Below, in pieces: positions 19,996 through 27,720 of a stretch of 31,342 bases of DNA. How positions within the stretch are numbered: position 1 is the first letter of the stretch; each line of letters begins with the position of its first letter. The stretch covers positions 1 to 31,342 of the IMG/VR virus record IMGVR_UViG_3300037264_006835. The stretch is one strand, 5' to 3'. Origin of the DNA: a virus. The translations under genes were made by a program, and so were the position numbers. The notes beneath the pieces were generated by a model, which saw only the letters and a program-made list of their open reading frames with translations, was not told the DNA's origin and searched no databases.

Positions 19996-22332
19996 CTACG
20001 ATACCCCCGGCGGCATTGCGGGTGCAAGGGGCATCGGTCTCATGGGTCCATTGCCCATGCCTCGATTTTGTATCGGCTCAATAGGAACGCCCGGCGGCGG
20101 CCCCATCGCGCCCGGTCCCATCATCATGCCCGGCTGTGGCATCGGCGGCATCGGCGGCATACCTTCAGGGCCGCGCGGCGGGCCGATTCCGCGGAGGTAC
20201 TCGGCAACCCGCTCCTTCATCGCCTCGGGGTACATGGTCTTAATCAAGCGGCTAAACAAGTGCTCGTGGAGGTGGACCAGGAAAGCGACAGCCACTTGCG
20301 GGTCTTTGGCTTTCGCCTCCTTGTATCCGGCGGTGGTGGTGAGCATCTCGTGTTCGCGGATGTGCACCGCGTCATTGTCCCCATAAGCCACGCGCAGGCT
20401 CCCGCGGTCCTTCGCGTCACCCATGAGCATTTCGTTTTCCATCGCCGCGTTGGTGCGGTGCTCCGATTCCTCGTCCGTCTGGGCGGGCACCTGCTCGTTG
20501 ACCCAACGCATGACCATGCGGCGATCGTCCTCCCGCTCCGCGGAGAGGTACCCCATCTTGGTCAACCCCTCTACCTTGGCGATCACGTCCTCCATGCTCG
20601 CCTGGTCGCCGATCATGGCCCGCACGTTCGCCGCGTCGGGGCCGACCGGCGGGCGGCTGATGAGTGTCCGCCCCTTGAAGGTGAGAACTTCGGGGGCAGA
20701 TCGCTCCCCCGTAATCTGAATGGACCGCTCCTCGGTGTAATACTGCCATATCAGGGCGAGCATTTGCCCGCCCAGTCGTTCGGCCCCGGCCTGAATCAAC
20801 AGCTTGGTTGCCGTCCGGCCCCGCTGGTCGCCTTCGATCATCAGTTGAGCGTGTTTGCCCGACTGGGTGCCCGGCTCCTTGGACCCCGCCGTCGACCGAT
20901 GCACCCGCCCAACGTCCTCCATGTCCCGGACGTTCATCTCGTCGAGCGCCCCGAGATAGCTCGGCGGGTTCGGGTACTCAAAGGCTTTGACCTTCAATAT
21001 CCCGCCGTCGGCCAGGGGTACGAGTTTCGGCCCCGTGCTGGCGAAGTCGTCAGGCAACCCCGAACCCTTCTCGTTCAGTATTCGTGGGTCGATGCTCATG
21101 GTGAGGTGGGCGTGGATCAGCGAGCGTTGTTTGTTGCGGGCGCGTTGCAGGCCCATCAGGTCGGCGATCGTGGACACCGGCCGAAAGGCTTCCGGCTCTG
21201 CGTGCTCCCGGAACGTCGTCAACGGGATCTGCCCATGCACGTAGGGGTTCGCGGCCTTCTTGATGACCTTCTGCCCGGCAATGATGATGCACACCCCCTT
21301 GGGGGCTGACGGCGATCGCGGGCGCCACAGCTCGTGAACCAGAACCTCGGTTGATTCGGTGACTCCATCCGTGTGCTCGCCGATGCGGCCCACGGCATTA
21401 CCCGCGGCGTAGTTGTATCCGCGATGCTGCTGTAAGGTCTGGCTGCTGTCCGCTTCCAAGCCCTCGGCGTCTTCCTTGAATCGCTCACGCATGTATTCGA
21501 TGGTGCGGAACCGCGACACGATGCACCACGACGCCTCTTCCACCAGGTGACAGTGCTCCGGCTCGGTCACGTCGAAGCCGCTCACGAAATCAAGGGCCAG
21601 ATCGCCGTCGGCCAGGTCCAGCCCGTCCTCGGCCAGCTTCACCCGCTCGGGGTTTGTTTTCCGCTTCTTGGCGACCAGACCCTTGAGCCGGTCGGTCCAC
21701 TTCACGCGGGTTTTTTCGTCGTCCTTCTCCCCTTCCTCACGCATCATGTCCGCATCGAAGAATGACGTCGGACCGGCGAACGGATCCCAGGTACACTTCC
21801 CCCACACGATGCCCGTCGTGAACATCATCCAGAACGCTTCCAGTAGCTTGATTTGGCCGCTGGGGCTGCACGCCCCCCAGAAATGCCGCAGTAGTTTAGC
21901 TTGGGCCTTGGCGGAGGTTACGTCGTCGTTTTCCCGCGTCTGGGGATACACCTCCCAGGACATCGGGCGGCCGAGGATCAAGCCGATCGAGTCAAGGAGG
22001 AACCCCCGCAGTTTGTTGATGATGATGGGGTCGCGGCACTGCAAGGGCAGGTCGGCCAGCTCCTGCGGCTCGAGCGCCATACGCTCGTCGGACCAGACGT
22101 AGTTCTGGTAGCCCCGGACCCAGGCAAGTTGTTCGGAGGCTTTTTTTTCCCACTCATAGCGGCGGGTTTTCCCCGCCTCATACTGGTTGGCGACGAAGGC
22201 CAGCAGGTCGCCGTCGTCCATCTTCGCGGGGTTGGTCCAGTCGAGGCGGTGGACGGCAAGAGCGCCGCCGCTGCCGGGTTCGGCGGCTTGACGGCGTATC
22301 GTGGGCTCGTCTGGTACTGCGTTCCTGACCAT
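19996..22332 (-). CDS. portal protein, 778 aa
   Basis: This is the ring through which DNA enters and leaves the head. The size and the order terminase-portal-scaffold-capsid fit. Residues 50-180 contain the clip/stem-type helical start (GYQNYVWSDERMA, CRDPIIINKLRGFLLDSIG). A long wing region follows, then the conserved-looking EAFRPVSTIADLMGLQRARNKQRS (about 380-400). A helical crown-like part reaches residue about 690. The last 70 residues are a Met/Pro/Gly-rich low-complexity tail (GMPPMPPMPQPGMMMGPG), often seen at portal C-termini. The start ATG 22332 has only a weak ribosome-binding site, so a later start is possible. Confidence 0.85.
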   Translation of the reverse strand: MVRNAVPDEPTIRRQAAEPGSGGALAVHRLDWTNPAKMDDGDLLAFVANQYEAGKTRRYEWEKKASEQLAWVRGYQNYVWSDERMALEPQELADLPLQCRDPIIINKLRGFLLDSIGLILGRPMSWEVYPQTRENDDVTSAKAQAKLLRHFWGACSPSGQIKLLEAFWMMFTTGIVWGKCTWDPFAGPTSFFDADMMREEGEKDDEKTRVKWTDRLKGLVAKKRKTNPERVKLAEDGLDLADGDLALDFVSGFDVTEPEHCHLVEEASWCIVSRFRTIEYMRERFKEDAEGLEADSSQTLQQHRGYNYAAGNAVGRIGEHTDGVTESTEVLVHELWRPRSPSAPKGVCIIIAGQKVIKKAANPYVHGQIPLTTFREHAEPEAFRPVSTIADLMGLQRARNKQRSLIHAHLTMSIDPRILNEKGSGLPDDFASTGPKLVPLADGGILKVKAFEYPNPPSYLGALDEMNVRDMEDVGRVHRSTAGSKEPGTQSGKHAQLMIEGDQRGRTATKLLIQAGAERLGGQMLALIWQYYTEERSIQITGERSAPEVLTFKGRTLISRPPVGPDAANVRAMIGDQASMEDVIAKVEGLTKMGYLSAEREDDRRMVMRWVNEQVPAQTDEESEHRTNAAMENEMLMGDAKDRGSLRVAYGDNDAVHIREHEMLTTTAGYKEAKAKDPQVAVAFLVHLHEHLFSRLIKTMYPEAMKERVAEYLRGIGPPRGPEGMPPMPPMPQPGMMMGPGAMGPPPGVPIEPIQNRGMGNGPMRPMPLAPAMPPGVS

Positions 22333-22372
22333 CCTTGGTCTCTACTCGCGGCGATCCTTCGCTCGCGACAGC

Positions 22373-22510
22373 TCAATAGGCGTCGGCGGTCTTCGTGCCC
22401 TTGCCCTTGTTCCGGTTCTTCATGGGCTTCCCGGTCTTCTTGGCCGCTTTCTTGGCCTGTTTCACGCCTTCGGCGGTGTAGGGATACTCTTTGGTTCCGA
22501 CTTTGGGCAT
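22373..22510 (-). CDS. small basic protein next to portal, 45 aa
   Basis: The ATG at 22510 overlaps the stop of the preceding gene (TAATG) and has AGGAG nine bases ahead. The product is very Lys-rich (MPKVGTKEYPYTAEGVKQAKKAAKKTGKP pattern). Short proteins of this MPKVG...PYT...G type are common beside phage portal genes. The strong positive charge suggests nucleic-acid or acidic-protein binding, but the role is unknown. Confidence 0.7.
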   Translation of the reverse strand: MPKVGTKEYPYTAEGVKQAKKAAKKTGKPMKNRNKGKGTKTADAY

Positions 22511-22668
22511 TACTCGATCTCCTGTTCTCGCTCGAACCTCGCGACCGCCCGCTGGTACGCTCGGTCGCTTTCCTTTTGATCCAGGTAACGCTCTATTCCG
22601 GCGATGCTCCGGGCGCGTCCCTTGACCCACTCAAACCATCTTGACTCTTGCTTTCCGTTTTCCGGCAC
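22510..22668 (-). CDS. small charged helical protein, 52 aa
   Basis: A short gene starts at GTG 22668 behind AAGGGTGG and ends TAA at 22512-22510, overlapping the ATG of the next gene by one base. The product (MPENGKQESRWFEWVKGRA start, then IERYLDQKESDRAYQRAVARFEREQEIE) is a charged, probably single or paired helix. It overlaps the end of the 63-aa gene by about 76 bases in another frame. Codon-frame continuity and the two-sided coupling favour a real gene. Confidence 0.55.
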   Translation of the reverse strand: MPENGKQESRWFEWVKGRARSIAGIERYLDQKESDRAYQRAVARFEREQEIE

Positions 22669-22784
22669 CGTTCGGCCACCCTTCTGTTGTGCTCTATCGC
22701 GTCCTCAAGTTCAGCCTGCGGGATCACGGACCACCACCGGCCGGCAATCAACAGGACTTCCGCGACCGTCGCCGGGTCAGCCAT
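22593..22784 (-). CDS. hypothetical small protein, 63 aa
   Basis: The ATG at 22784 shares a base with the stop of the preceding gene (TGATG), a sign of coupled translation. The product has a hydrophobic N-terminal half (VAEVLLIAGRWWSVIP) and a charged helix (AELEDAIEHNRRVAERCRKTE), then a Ser/Gly/Asp-rich tail. The tail overlaps the 52-aa gene and may be less constrained. The function is unknown. Confidence 0.55.
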   Translation of the reverse strand: MADPATVAEVLLIAGRWWSVIPQAELEDAIEHNRRVAERCRKTESKSQDGLSGSRDAPGASPE

Positions 22785-23611
22785 CAGCCAGGGCTTGCCG
22801 GTTGCCCCCACCAGTATCGGCGCGTCCAGACGGACGCGAACACTTTCCCAGCGGTGTAGGCCGCGGACAGTTTCAGGCCCAAGTCAAATCCGCTCGCGGT
22901 ATCCAGGTACGATCGCCAGCTATCGTGGCGGACCACGGTTTTCGTGTCCGAGGGCAAGGTCACGGTCGCCCAGGCTTCGGTCGAACGCAACAGTACGTTC
23001 GCGTCCGGGCACGTGTAGAGCGCCGCGGCGCAAGTTCCCGGGGCCGTGTTTGGGGTAATACTCACGGCGCTGATGAAACCCGCGAAGTCCGCGCTGGGAT
23101 CAAAGCTAAACGAACTCGGCACGGCCCCGCCGATGATGGCCTCGGTGAATGTACCGTTCGTCGAGCGGGCGGTGCCGTTTGTCCCGCAGACCACCGGCGT
23201 GACGCTCCCGGCCGTTCGCCCAGACAACGTGAAAGTGACATTGTACGTCACGCTGGGGACGAGGCCCGTCAGGATAAGCGTGTTCAAGGCTGCGTCGGGA
23301 ACGTGTTGAATCGTACCGTCACCCCTGAAACTCCAACCTATGCCGCCCACGGGAGGAAAGGCTGTGCCCGAGTAGGTCCACGGATTGGCGCTGGGTTGGG
23401 GGGTCAGAAAGGTAGGGTTTCCGGCGGCATTGCGGTCTATCAGGAGGCGTAACTCGGTCCCGAAGTGCGGCTGCCGGGTGTTCCCCACGCCGCTGCGATT
23501 CAGCAGGACGGGGATCGGCCCCGGCGCGGCCAGGAACTGCTCGGTGTCGGATAGCAAAAGGCGGTTGTGGTTCAATACCCACTGTTCGGCTCTGTGCGGG
23601 GCGACGTTCAT
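22784..23611 (-). CDS. carbohydrate-binding-like beta-sandwich structural protein, 275 aa
   Basis: The ATG at 23611 overlaps the terminase stop and follows AAGGAAAGAG. After a helical start (residues 1-35), the centre (about 80-200) has the pattern of phage jelly-roll modules: a Trp/Gly start, then LVPSVTYNVTFTLSGRTAG, a NGTFTEAI strand, and FSFDPSADFAGFISAVSI. In tail fibres such modules bind sugars or act as spacers. The C-terminal 75 residues (STEAWATVTLPSDTKTVVRHDSW onwards) form a second strand-rich part. A structural protein of this type between terminase and portal is unusual. It may be a head-surface or connector decoration. Cys pairs (CAAALYTC) could form a disulfide. Confidence 0.65.
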   Translation of the reverse strand: MNVAPHRAEQWVLNHNRLLLSDTEQFLAAPGPIPVLLNRSGVGNTRQPHFGTELRLLIDRNAAGNPTFLTPQPSANPWTYSGTAFPPVGGIGWSFRGDGTIQHVPDAALNTLILTGLVPSVTYNVTFTLSGRTAGSVTPVVCGTNGTARSTNGTFTEAIIGGAVPSSFSFDPSADFAGFISAVSITPNTAPGTCAAALYTCPDANVLLRSTEAWATVTLPSDTKTVVRHDSWRSYLDTASGFDLGLKLSAAYTAGKVFASVWTRRYWWGQPASPG

Positions 23612-25350
23612 TTTCTCTTTCCTTGAGCGGCGAGCAGGCGGCGGGCGAACAGGGCGAGGGAACGCTCTTCGAGTCCGGTTGTGAACTTGGACTTGCGCGT
23701 CTCGTGCAGCACCTTCATGGCCAACTGCTCCCGCGTTACGGGGATGCGTTTTTCGATGTCCAGCGTGCCGTCGATAAGAGACGACAGCCAGCGGATGCCC
23801 TCCAATTTCTCGGTCTTGGGTGTGTCTGTCAATAGCTTACCAGTGGTTTCCTTCCGCTGGATGATCTTCTGCCCCCGGCATGGGATGTCGTTGTCACAAT
23901 AGGTCTTAATCAGCAGGGACCAGCTACGGTCCGCGACCGTACCCTCGTACGCCTCGCTGATCGGCCCACGCCACCAGATTTCGCGGCGATCCGGCGGGGC
24001 CGGTTCCCACCCGCTCATGCGGTGGATTTGCTCGATTTCGGTCATCACGTTCCAGCCTTTTTCGACCGAATCGACGATGTACAGCTCCCGGTAGACGTAC
24101 ACCAGGCCGGTGAGGTTGAAGGTGGTCACGGCGTAGCGGGCGGCGTCGGGGCAGTGGTCGTCGGCCTTTAAGGGTTCGTCCGGGCGGTCCTCGTCCCAGC
24201 GGTAGGCAAAGAACTCCCGGATCGTGTTGGGACAGGCGGGCGAAACCAGAAACCCCGGCGGGCCGGGCACGTGGGCGATCCAAAGGCACGTGAAAGCCGA
24301 CGTGCTCTGCCCCCAGTCGATCGCCCGATAGCGTTCCGTGTTCCGCGGGCAGTCGATGTCGCCAACGCAATGGTCCCGCCGGAACAGGGGGTAGATTCTG
24401 CCGCTGGCATACTCCCACGCCTCCTGCGGCGTGTCGGGGTGCTCCTGCTTCATGCGAACCGGGGAGATCGCCCCCAGCCGTTCAGACTCCCGCGCGTACC
24501 AGGCCGCGTCCCGACCCGGGCGCTTGCTCCAATGGATGAACACCGGCTTGAAGCCGTTTGGCCCGGTCCCGTCGGGGCGGAGGATTTCCCCGAACTCCCC
24601 GTAGGCCCCCTGCCACGACTCGTGAAAATACCCCTGCGGGCCCGCGCTCGAGCTAAGGGCCACGATTTGCCCCTTGGCCGACTCCACCCCCGGCTGCGTC
24701 GCGGCCATCGTCTCTGCCAGATCCGGGATGCGGCTCGCCTCGTCCAATATCGCCAGGTCAACGGTCATCGACCGCGTGGCTTTCTCACCCCCCACGATGG
24801 CCCGTAGGACGATCGCGTTTCCGTCCTCTTCGTAGGTGATTTCCTGCTTGTTGTCCGTGGTCACGGACTTGCGAAACCACACCGGCAGCCGGGCCTGGAT
24901 GTACTTGACCCGCTTGACGAAGTCTTTGGCGTAGTCCTTGAGTTGGTTCACCACGATGATGTTGAGCGTGCGACCGTAGATCACCCGCCACACCACGAAG
25001 GCGGCTAGCAGCCAGGTCAGCCCCAGTTGCCGCCCCTTGAGCAGGACCAGCCACGTCCCCGCGACGAGGTCCGGCACCCGCTCCCGCTGACCGGGCCATA
25101 GTTCCATCTTCACGTCGCGTTTGGTTTCGCGGTCCCAGATGACCACCCACAGGTCACAGAATCGCTCGAAGCCGGCGGCTCCCCTCCGCGGGTGACAGGC
25201 CCAGTATTGGGCCGCGGTTTCGTCGGTGAGCAGGCGCTTTTCGTGCGCCCGCACCTGCCCGAGCAGGATTTCGGCCGTGGAGCCGACCATCGTCCGCACT
25301 TGATTAAGCGTCTGGTTGAGGGGCGGCACGTTCCTCCCGCTCCAGAGCAT
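23608..25350 (-). CDS. terL: terminase large subunit (DNA-packaging ATPase/nuclease), 580 aa
   Basis: Packages DNA through the portal using ATP and cuts it with a C-terminal RNase H-like nuclease. The ATPase shows a Walker A-like KGRQLGLT (residues 105-112), as in terminases, Walker B ILDEA (201-205) and a coupling motif SSSAG (233-237). HPDTPQEAWEYASGRIYPLF (305-323) is the typical segment before the nuclease, whose first catalytic Asp is in YRAIDWG (D345). Further acidic residues follow (for example CDND after about residue 465). The length is normal. The ATG at 25350 overlaps the preceding gene by 47 bases and has a poor ribosome-binding site, so GTG 25329 or ATG 25290 could be used instead. 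Confidence 0.92.
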   Translation of the reverse strand: MLWSGRNVPPLNQTLNQVRTMVGSTAEILLGQVRAHEKRLLTDETAAQYWACHPRRGAAGFERFCDLWVVIWDRETKRDVKMELWPGQRERVPDLVAGTWLVLLKGRQLGLTWLLAAFVVWRVIYGRTLNIIVVNQLKDYAKDFVKRVKYIQARLPVWFRKSVTTDNKQEITYEEDGNAIVLRAIVGGEKATRSMTVDLAILDEASRIPDLAETMAATQPGVESAKGQIVALSSSAGPQGYFHESWQGAYGEFGEILRPDGTGPNGFKPVFIHWSKRPGRDAAWYARESERLGAISPVRMKQEHPDTPQEAWEYASGRIYPLFRRDHCVGDIDCPRNTERYRAIDWGQSTSAFTCLWIAHVPGPPGFLVSPACPNTIREFFAYRWDEDRPDEPLKADDHCPDAARYAVTTFNLTGLVYVYRELYIVDSVEKGWNVMTEIEQIHRMSGWEPAPPDRREIWWRGPISEAYEGTVADRSWSLLIKTYCDNDIPCRGQKIIQRKETTGKLLTDTPKTEKLEGIRWLSSLIDGTLDIEKRIPVTREQLAMKVLHETRKSKFTTGLEERSLALFARRLLAAQGKRK

Positions 25351-25546
25351 CCAACAAAATGGATTGTTGCGAAAACTGCCGCAGCATCAGAGGTATGTAT
25401 GCTTTGCGGAGAAGCCGCGGGAAGTTCTTGTCCGACCTGCGGCGATGCGCGGTTGATAGGCTCGGGTAGAACAGGTTCCAAAGAAACCTTTCCACCCGGG
25501 ACCGCAAGAAGCGGCGACGCCACTTGGTCAGCGACCCCGCCCGCAT
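25304..25546 (-). CDS. small basic protein before terminase, 80 aa
   Basis: The ATG at 25546 shares a base with the previous stop (TGATG) and has AGGAAAAGG close upstream. The product is Arg/Leu-rich (LTKWRRRFLRSRVERFLWNLFYP) with an acidic C-terminus, probably helical. Its position immediately upstream of terL and its basic nature allow a packaging-accessory or small-terminase role, but no family is recognised. Confidence 0.55.
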   Translation of the reverse strand: MRAGSLTKWRRRFLRSRVERFLWNLFYPSLSTAHRRRSDKNFPRLLRKAYIPLMLRQFSQQSILLDALEREERAAPQPDA

Positions 25547-25704
25547 CAGCCTTTTCCTGTCCGAAAGGTCATGCCCAAAACGGCAATGGAAATGAAGATC
25601 GCCCCGGTGAAGTACAACACCCGCCACCAGTTTCGCTCCCAGGCCGCGGCGACGGCGATCACCACGTAGAAGACGAGCAGGGCGTACATGATCCAGTTGC
25701 TCAA
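25546..25704 (-). CDS. two-helix membrane protein, holin candidate, 52 aa
   Basis: Two membrane helices are evident (IMYALLVFYVVIAVAAAW and VLYFTGAIFISIAVLGMTF), separated by a short loop (ERNWWR), with a basic C-terminus. I place the start at TTG 25704, which overlaps the previous stop (TTGA). ATG 25689 or a TTG at 25773 are alternatives, and none has a strong ribosome-binding site. Small two-helix proteins in phage packaging blocks are often holins. No lysin neighbour is visible to confirm this. Confidence 0.55.
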   Translation of the reverse strand: MSNWIMYALLVFYVVIAVAAAWERNWWRVLYFTGAIFISIAVLGMTFRTGKG

Positions 25705-25907
25705 ATGGGGACCAACTTCATCATCTTCACGTAATAGGTTGCGTCGTTCGTACCTTCCCGGGGGGCCGGACAATAGTCCAATTCTTCTTTGGCGCGCTCT
25801 TCCCGATCGAACGCCTGTACTCTCTCGTCGCGCCTAAGCGGAACTTCATGTAAACCTTCCTCTGTGTCCCGTCGGTAAATCAAAACCCACACGGTCAGTC
25901 CTGTCAT
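25701..25907 (-). CDS. hypothetical protein, 68 aa
   Basis: The ATG at 25907 overlaps the preceding stop (ATGA) and has GGAGGAGCC upstream. It starts with a strand (LTVWVLIYRRD), continues with a charged central helix (REERAKEELDY) and ends in a Lys/Met strand. It is soluble and of unknown family. Tight coupling on both sides supports a real gene. Confidence 0.6.
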   Translation of the reverse strand: MTGLTVWVLIYRRDTEEGLHEVPLRRDERVQAFDREERAKEELDYCPAPREGTNDATYYVKMMKLVPI

Positions 25908-26362
25908 TGAGGCTCCTCCGGCATGTTGTCGATGGTTCGCCCGCTGGTCTTTTCGGCTTTCAGTTCCCCGCGAAGGCGCAGGAGCCGGTTGACGCCATCC
26001 ACGGCCATAGCCGAGGCCCCCAACGTGCTCTCCGCCACGTAGCGGGCCACGCGGTAGCTCTCCGCCCCATGAACTCCCCTCTGTAGCCGCGCGATCATCT
26101 TGGAATCCGGCTTGCCGCTGTCGATCTGCTCCTGCAACAGCATCGCCGTCGCCCGGTCGAGCATTTCGGCGCTTAAGGGGTAGGCCGGGCTTGCGACGGG
26201 GTCCCCCAGGCTCCGCGATTCCTGCACCACCCCGCGGTACAGTTTGGCCAGGTCCATACCCGGAAACTCAATCAGGGTGCGGACGTTCTTTTCAATCTGC
26301 TCGGTTCTTTGCGGTCGCACCGCCGCCGGCCTGTGTTTTCGGGCTTTCGGTTTTCCTCTCAT
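25904..26362 (-). CDS. hypothetical 152-aa protein, weak small-terminase candidate
   Basis: The ATG at 26362 overlaps the previous stop (ATGA) with GGAG six bases upstream; an open extension to 26476 lacks support. The N-terminus is Lys/Arg/Pro-rich (MRGKPKARKHRPAAVRPQR), as in DNA-binding tails. Residues 20-135 are helical and end with RLLRLRGELKAEK. Size, basic tail, helical body and position a few genes upstream of terL are compatible with a small terminase subunit. I see no clear helix-turn-helix, so this is a guess from context. Confidence 0.55.
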   Translation of the reverse strand: MRGKPKARKHRPAAVRPQRTEQIEKNVRTLIEFPGMDLAKLYRGVVQESRSLGDPVASPAYPLSAEMLDRATAMLLQEQIDSGKPDSKMIARLQRGVHGAESYRVARYVAESTLGASAMAVDGVNRLLRLRGELKAEKTSGRTIDNMPEEPQ

Positions 26363-26565
26363 GGCAATCTCCGTCCATTCAGAATTACGATCTCGAACCG
26401 CCCGGCTGGCACGATCCAGTCGCCACCCTTGATCCAATATCGAGGAAACCTCGTCGGTTCCACTCGGCCCGCCCAAGTGCCGACATCCTGAATCTCATAA
26501 CATTTAGGCAGACCGGACAGGTCAATGGGGGTGTCTGTTCCTCGCGTCGTTTGCTCAGTCATCAT
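26359..26565 (-). CDS. hypothetical protein, 68 aa
   Basis: Starts within an ATGATGA overlap with the previous gene (ATG 26565 or 26562). The product is short and strand-rich with several Trp/Tyr (VGTWAGRVEP, YWIKGGDWIVPAGRFEIVILNG), probably a small barrel. No family recognised. Both neighbours overlap it by four bases or fewer, so translation is likely coupled along the set. Confidence 0.55.
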   Translation of the reverse strand: MMTEQTTRGTDTPIDLSGLPKCYEIQDVGTWAGRVEPTRFPRYWIKGGDWIVPAGRFEIVILNGRRLP

Positions 26566-26786
26566 GGCGTGGATGGGCTTTTCGCTTCGATGACCTCGTA
26601 TTCCTGGATCACCGTCTGCGGTCTTTTACACACCGGACACACGCCGTCCGGGCCCCGAACCAGTTCCCGCCACACTTCACCGGGAAAGGCCGTCATACAC
26701 AGCGTGCAGCCGATCATGTGAACCAGTTCGCCAGTGGTCGCATCTCGCAGAGGCACCAACGTCGCCTGCTTAAATTGTTTTTTCAT
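26562..26786 (-). CDS. small zinc-ribbon-like protein, 74 aa
   Basis: The ATG at 26786 starts MKKQFKQATLVPLRDA. Two CxxC knuckles, C27-C30 (CTLC) and C50-C53 (CPVC), are spaced like a zinc ribbon. The C-terminus is acidic. Such small phage zinc ribbons may bind nucleic acid or host transcription proteins; no specific partner can be named. The ribosome-binding site is weak (GAGA). Confidence 0.65.
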   Translation of the reverse strand: MKKQFKQATLVPLRDATTGELVHMIGCTLCMTAFPGEVWRELVRGPDGVCPVCKRPQTVIQEYEVIEAKSPSTP

Positions 26787-26795
26787 CGTTAAATC

Positions 26796-27155
26796 TCATT
26801 CTTCTTCCAACCACGCGAGCCATTGCTCCTCTGTTTGATTCAGCCGCTCGAGCGCTTCCTTTTCCAAGAGGCCAAATTGACCAACGGGCACACAGGCGAA
26901 AGGCCACTTCGGCAACCCGGCTGCCCCCCAGCACGTCTCCCGGCGCTGCTTTGCCAGTAAATGACGAATCGCTCGCCAATGAAGGCGCGCGGCGGCCGGG
27001 CGGTTCTTTGTGATCCCAAACACCGTATCCAGCCCCAGGATACACGAATACCGCCCACGCCCTATGTGCCTGGTCGTGATTAAAAGCCCGTGAACAACGG
27101 TACGCCACACTTCTCCCAGCAACGGGTCGACATTTATTCCAACGGCATCAGGCAT
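26796..27155 (-). CDS. first gene of the restarted leftward operon, unknown, 119 aa
   Basis: I choose ATG 27155 because the GTG at 27170 lies inside the G-run cluster. The last G5 run (27168-27164) could act as the Shine-Dalgarno sequence, eight bases from the ATG. The product is Trp/Arg/Leu-rich, with helices such as ARLHWRAIRHLLAKQRRETCW and an acidic C-terminal helix (NQTEEQWLAWLEEE). The family is unknown. As first gene after the G-run leader it may be the main target of any translational control there. Confidence 0.6.
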   Translation of the reverse strand: MPDAVGINVDPLLGEVWRTVVHGLLITTRHIGRGRYSCILGLDTVFGITKNRPAAARLHWRAIRHLLAKQRRETCWGAAGLPKWPFACVPVGQFGLLEKEALERLNQTEEQWLAWLEEE

Positions 27156-27163
27156 CGCGCATA

Positions 27164-27187
27164 CCCCCACCCCCTACCCCCACCCCC
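27164..27187 (-). promoter_or_regulatory. G-quadruplex-type motif in the leader of the leftward operon
   Basis: The minus strand reads G5-T-G5-TA-G5-T-G5 (C5 runs on the plus strand at 27164-27168, 27170-27174, 27177-27181, 27183-27187). Loops of one, two and one base make a very strong potential quadruplex. It would form in the mRNA leader and the non-template DNA. It ends eight bases before the ATG of the first gene, so folding would hide the probable ribosome-binding run. Confidence 0.75.
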
Positions 27188-27229
27188 AGGGCCACCCCAA
27201 AAGGGGCCGATCGTCCTGGGAGGTCACAC

Positions 27230-27257
27230 TTGACATTCTTCTATCGACCCCTATGGT
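27230..27257 (+). promoter_or_regulatory. sigma70-type promoter of the rightward nuclease cassette
   Basis: A perfect -35 TTGACA (27230-27235) and -10 TATGGT (27252-27257) are 16 bases apart. Transcription would begin near 27264, almost at ATG 27265, so the message may be leaderless or nearly so. The element overlaps the leftward promoter at 27235-27263. Confidence 0.5.
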
Positions 27258-27263
27258 TGTCAA
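27235..27263 (-). promoter_or_regulatory. leftward promoter overlapping the rightward one
   Basis: On the minus strand a perfect -35 TTGACA (27263-27258) is 17 bases from AAGAAT (27240-27235). Together with the plus-strand element it forms a TTGACA...TGTCAA inverted repeat. The start would be near 27228, giving a leader of about 70 bases that contains the G-run cluster. Confidence 0.45.
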
Positions 27264-27264
27264 T

Positions 27265-27720
27265 ATGAGCCGTTATATGCTCAACATGGCGCGGGGGCAA
27301 CTCCTCCCCCGCAACAAGTACGGCGTCGCCCCAAAAGAGCTTCGCACGTATAACCGCCAGGTCTACGCCTCCAAGGCGGAGGCCAACCGGGCCTTCATTC
27401 TCGATCGCCTTTTGCGAGCCATCGGTCCCGGGGCAGTCGAACGCTGGGAACGCCAGCCGCGATTTCAACTGGGGACGCCCCTCAACGTCTACGTCGCCGA
27501 TTTCCTTGTCCACGAGGCCGACGGCTCGGTCCATGCCGAAGACGTCAAGGGCTTTCGCACGGCGGCTTTCAACAAGAACGTGCGGCTCTGGAAGGCCTAC
27601 GGGCCTATGCCGCTTTGGATACTCACCCCTTCCGGCAACGGACGCTGGAACGTGGAGATTATCGAGGGCGCCACGGCGCCCGGAAAGGATTCCGAACATG
27701 CCCGTACAAAGACAGCCTGA
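27265..27720 (+). CDS. DUF1064-type PD-(D/E)xK nuclease, 151 aa
   Basis: The pattern matches DUF1064, a phage family with a restriction-endonuclease-like fold, possibly acting on branched or recombining DNA. NKYGVAPKELRTYNRQVYASKAEANRAF is the usual N-terminal block. The probable active site is D79 (YVADF) with D93 and K95 (EDVKG), and E39 lies in the first helix. Length is typical. I choose ATG 27265 on promoter position; ATG 27253 is the upstream alternative and neither has a clear ribosome-binding site. It is one of only two rightward genes in the window and overlaps its partner by 23 bases. That layout suggests a self-contained insert in the structural operon. Confidence 0.8.
   Translation: MSRYMLNMARGQLLPRNKYGVAPKELRTYNRQVYASKAEANRAFILDRLLRAIGPGAVERWERQPRFQLGTPLNVYVADFLVHEADGSVHAEDVKGFRTAAFNKNVRLWKAYGPMPLWILTPSGNGRWNVEIIEGATAPGKDSEHARTKTA

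Noticed and set aside
19861-21309. 482-codon plus-strand open frame
   Set aside because: It lies antisense to the portal and scaffold genes, is Arg/His/Leu-rich like other GC-rich shadows, and has no ribosome-binding site or family pattern.
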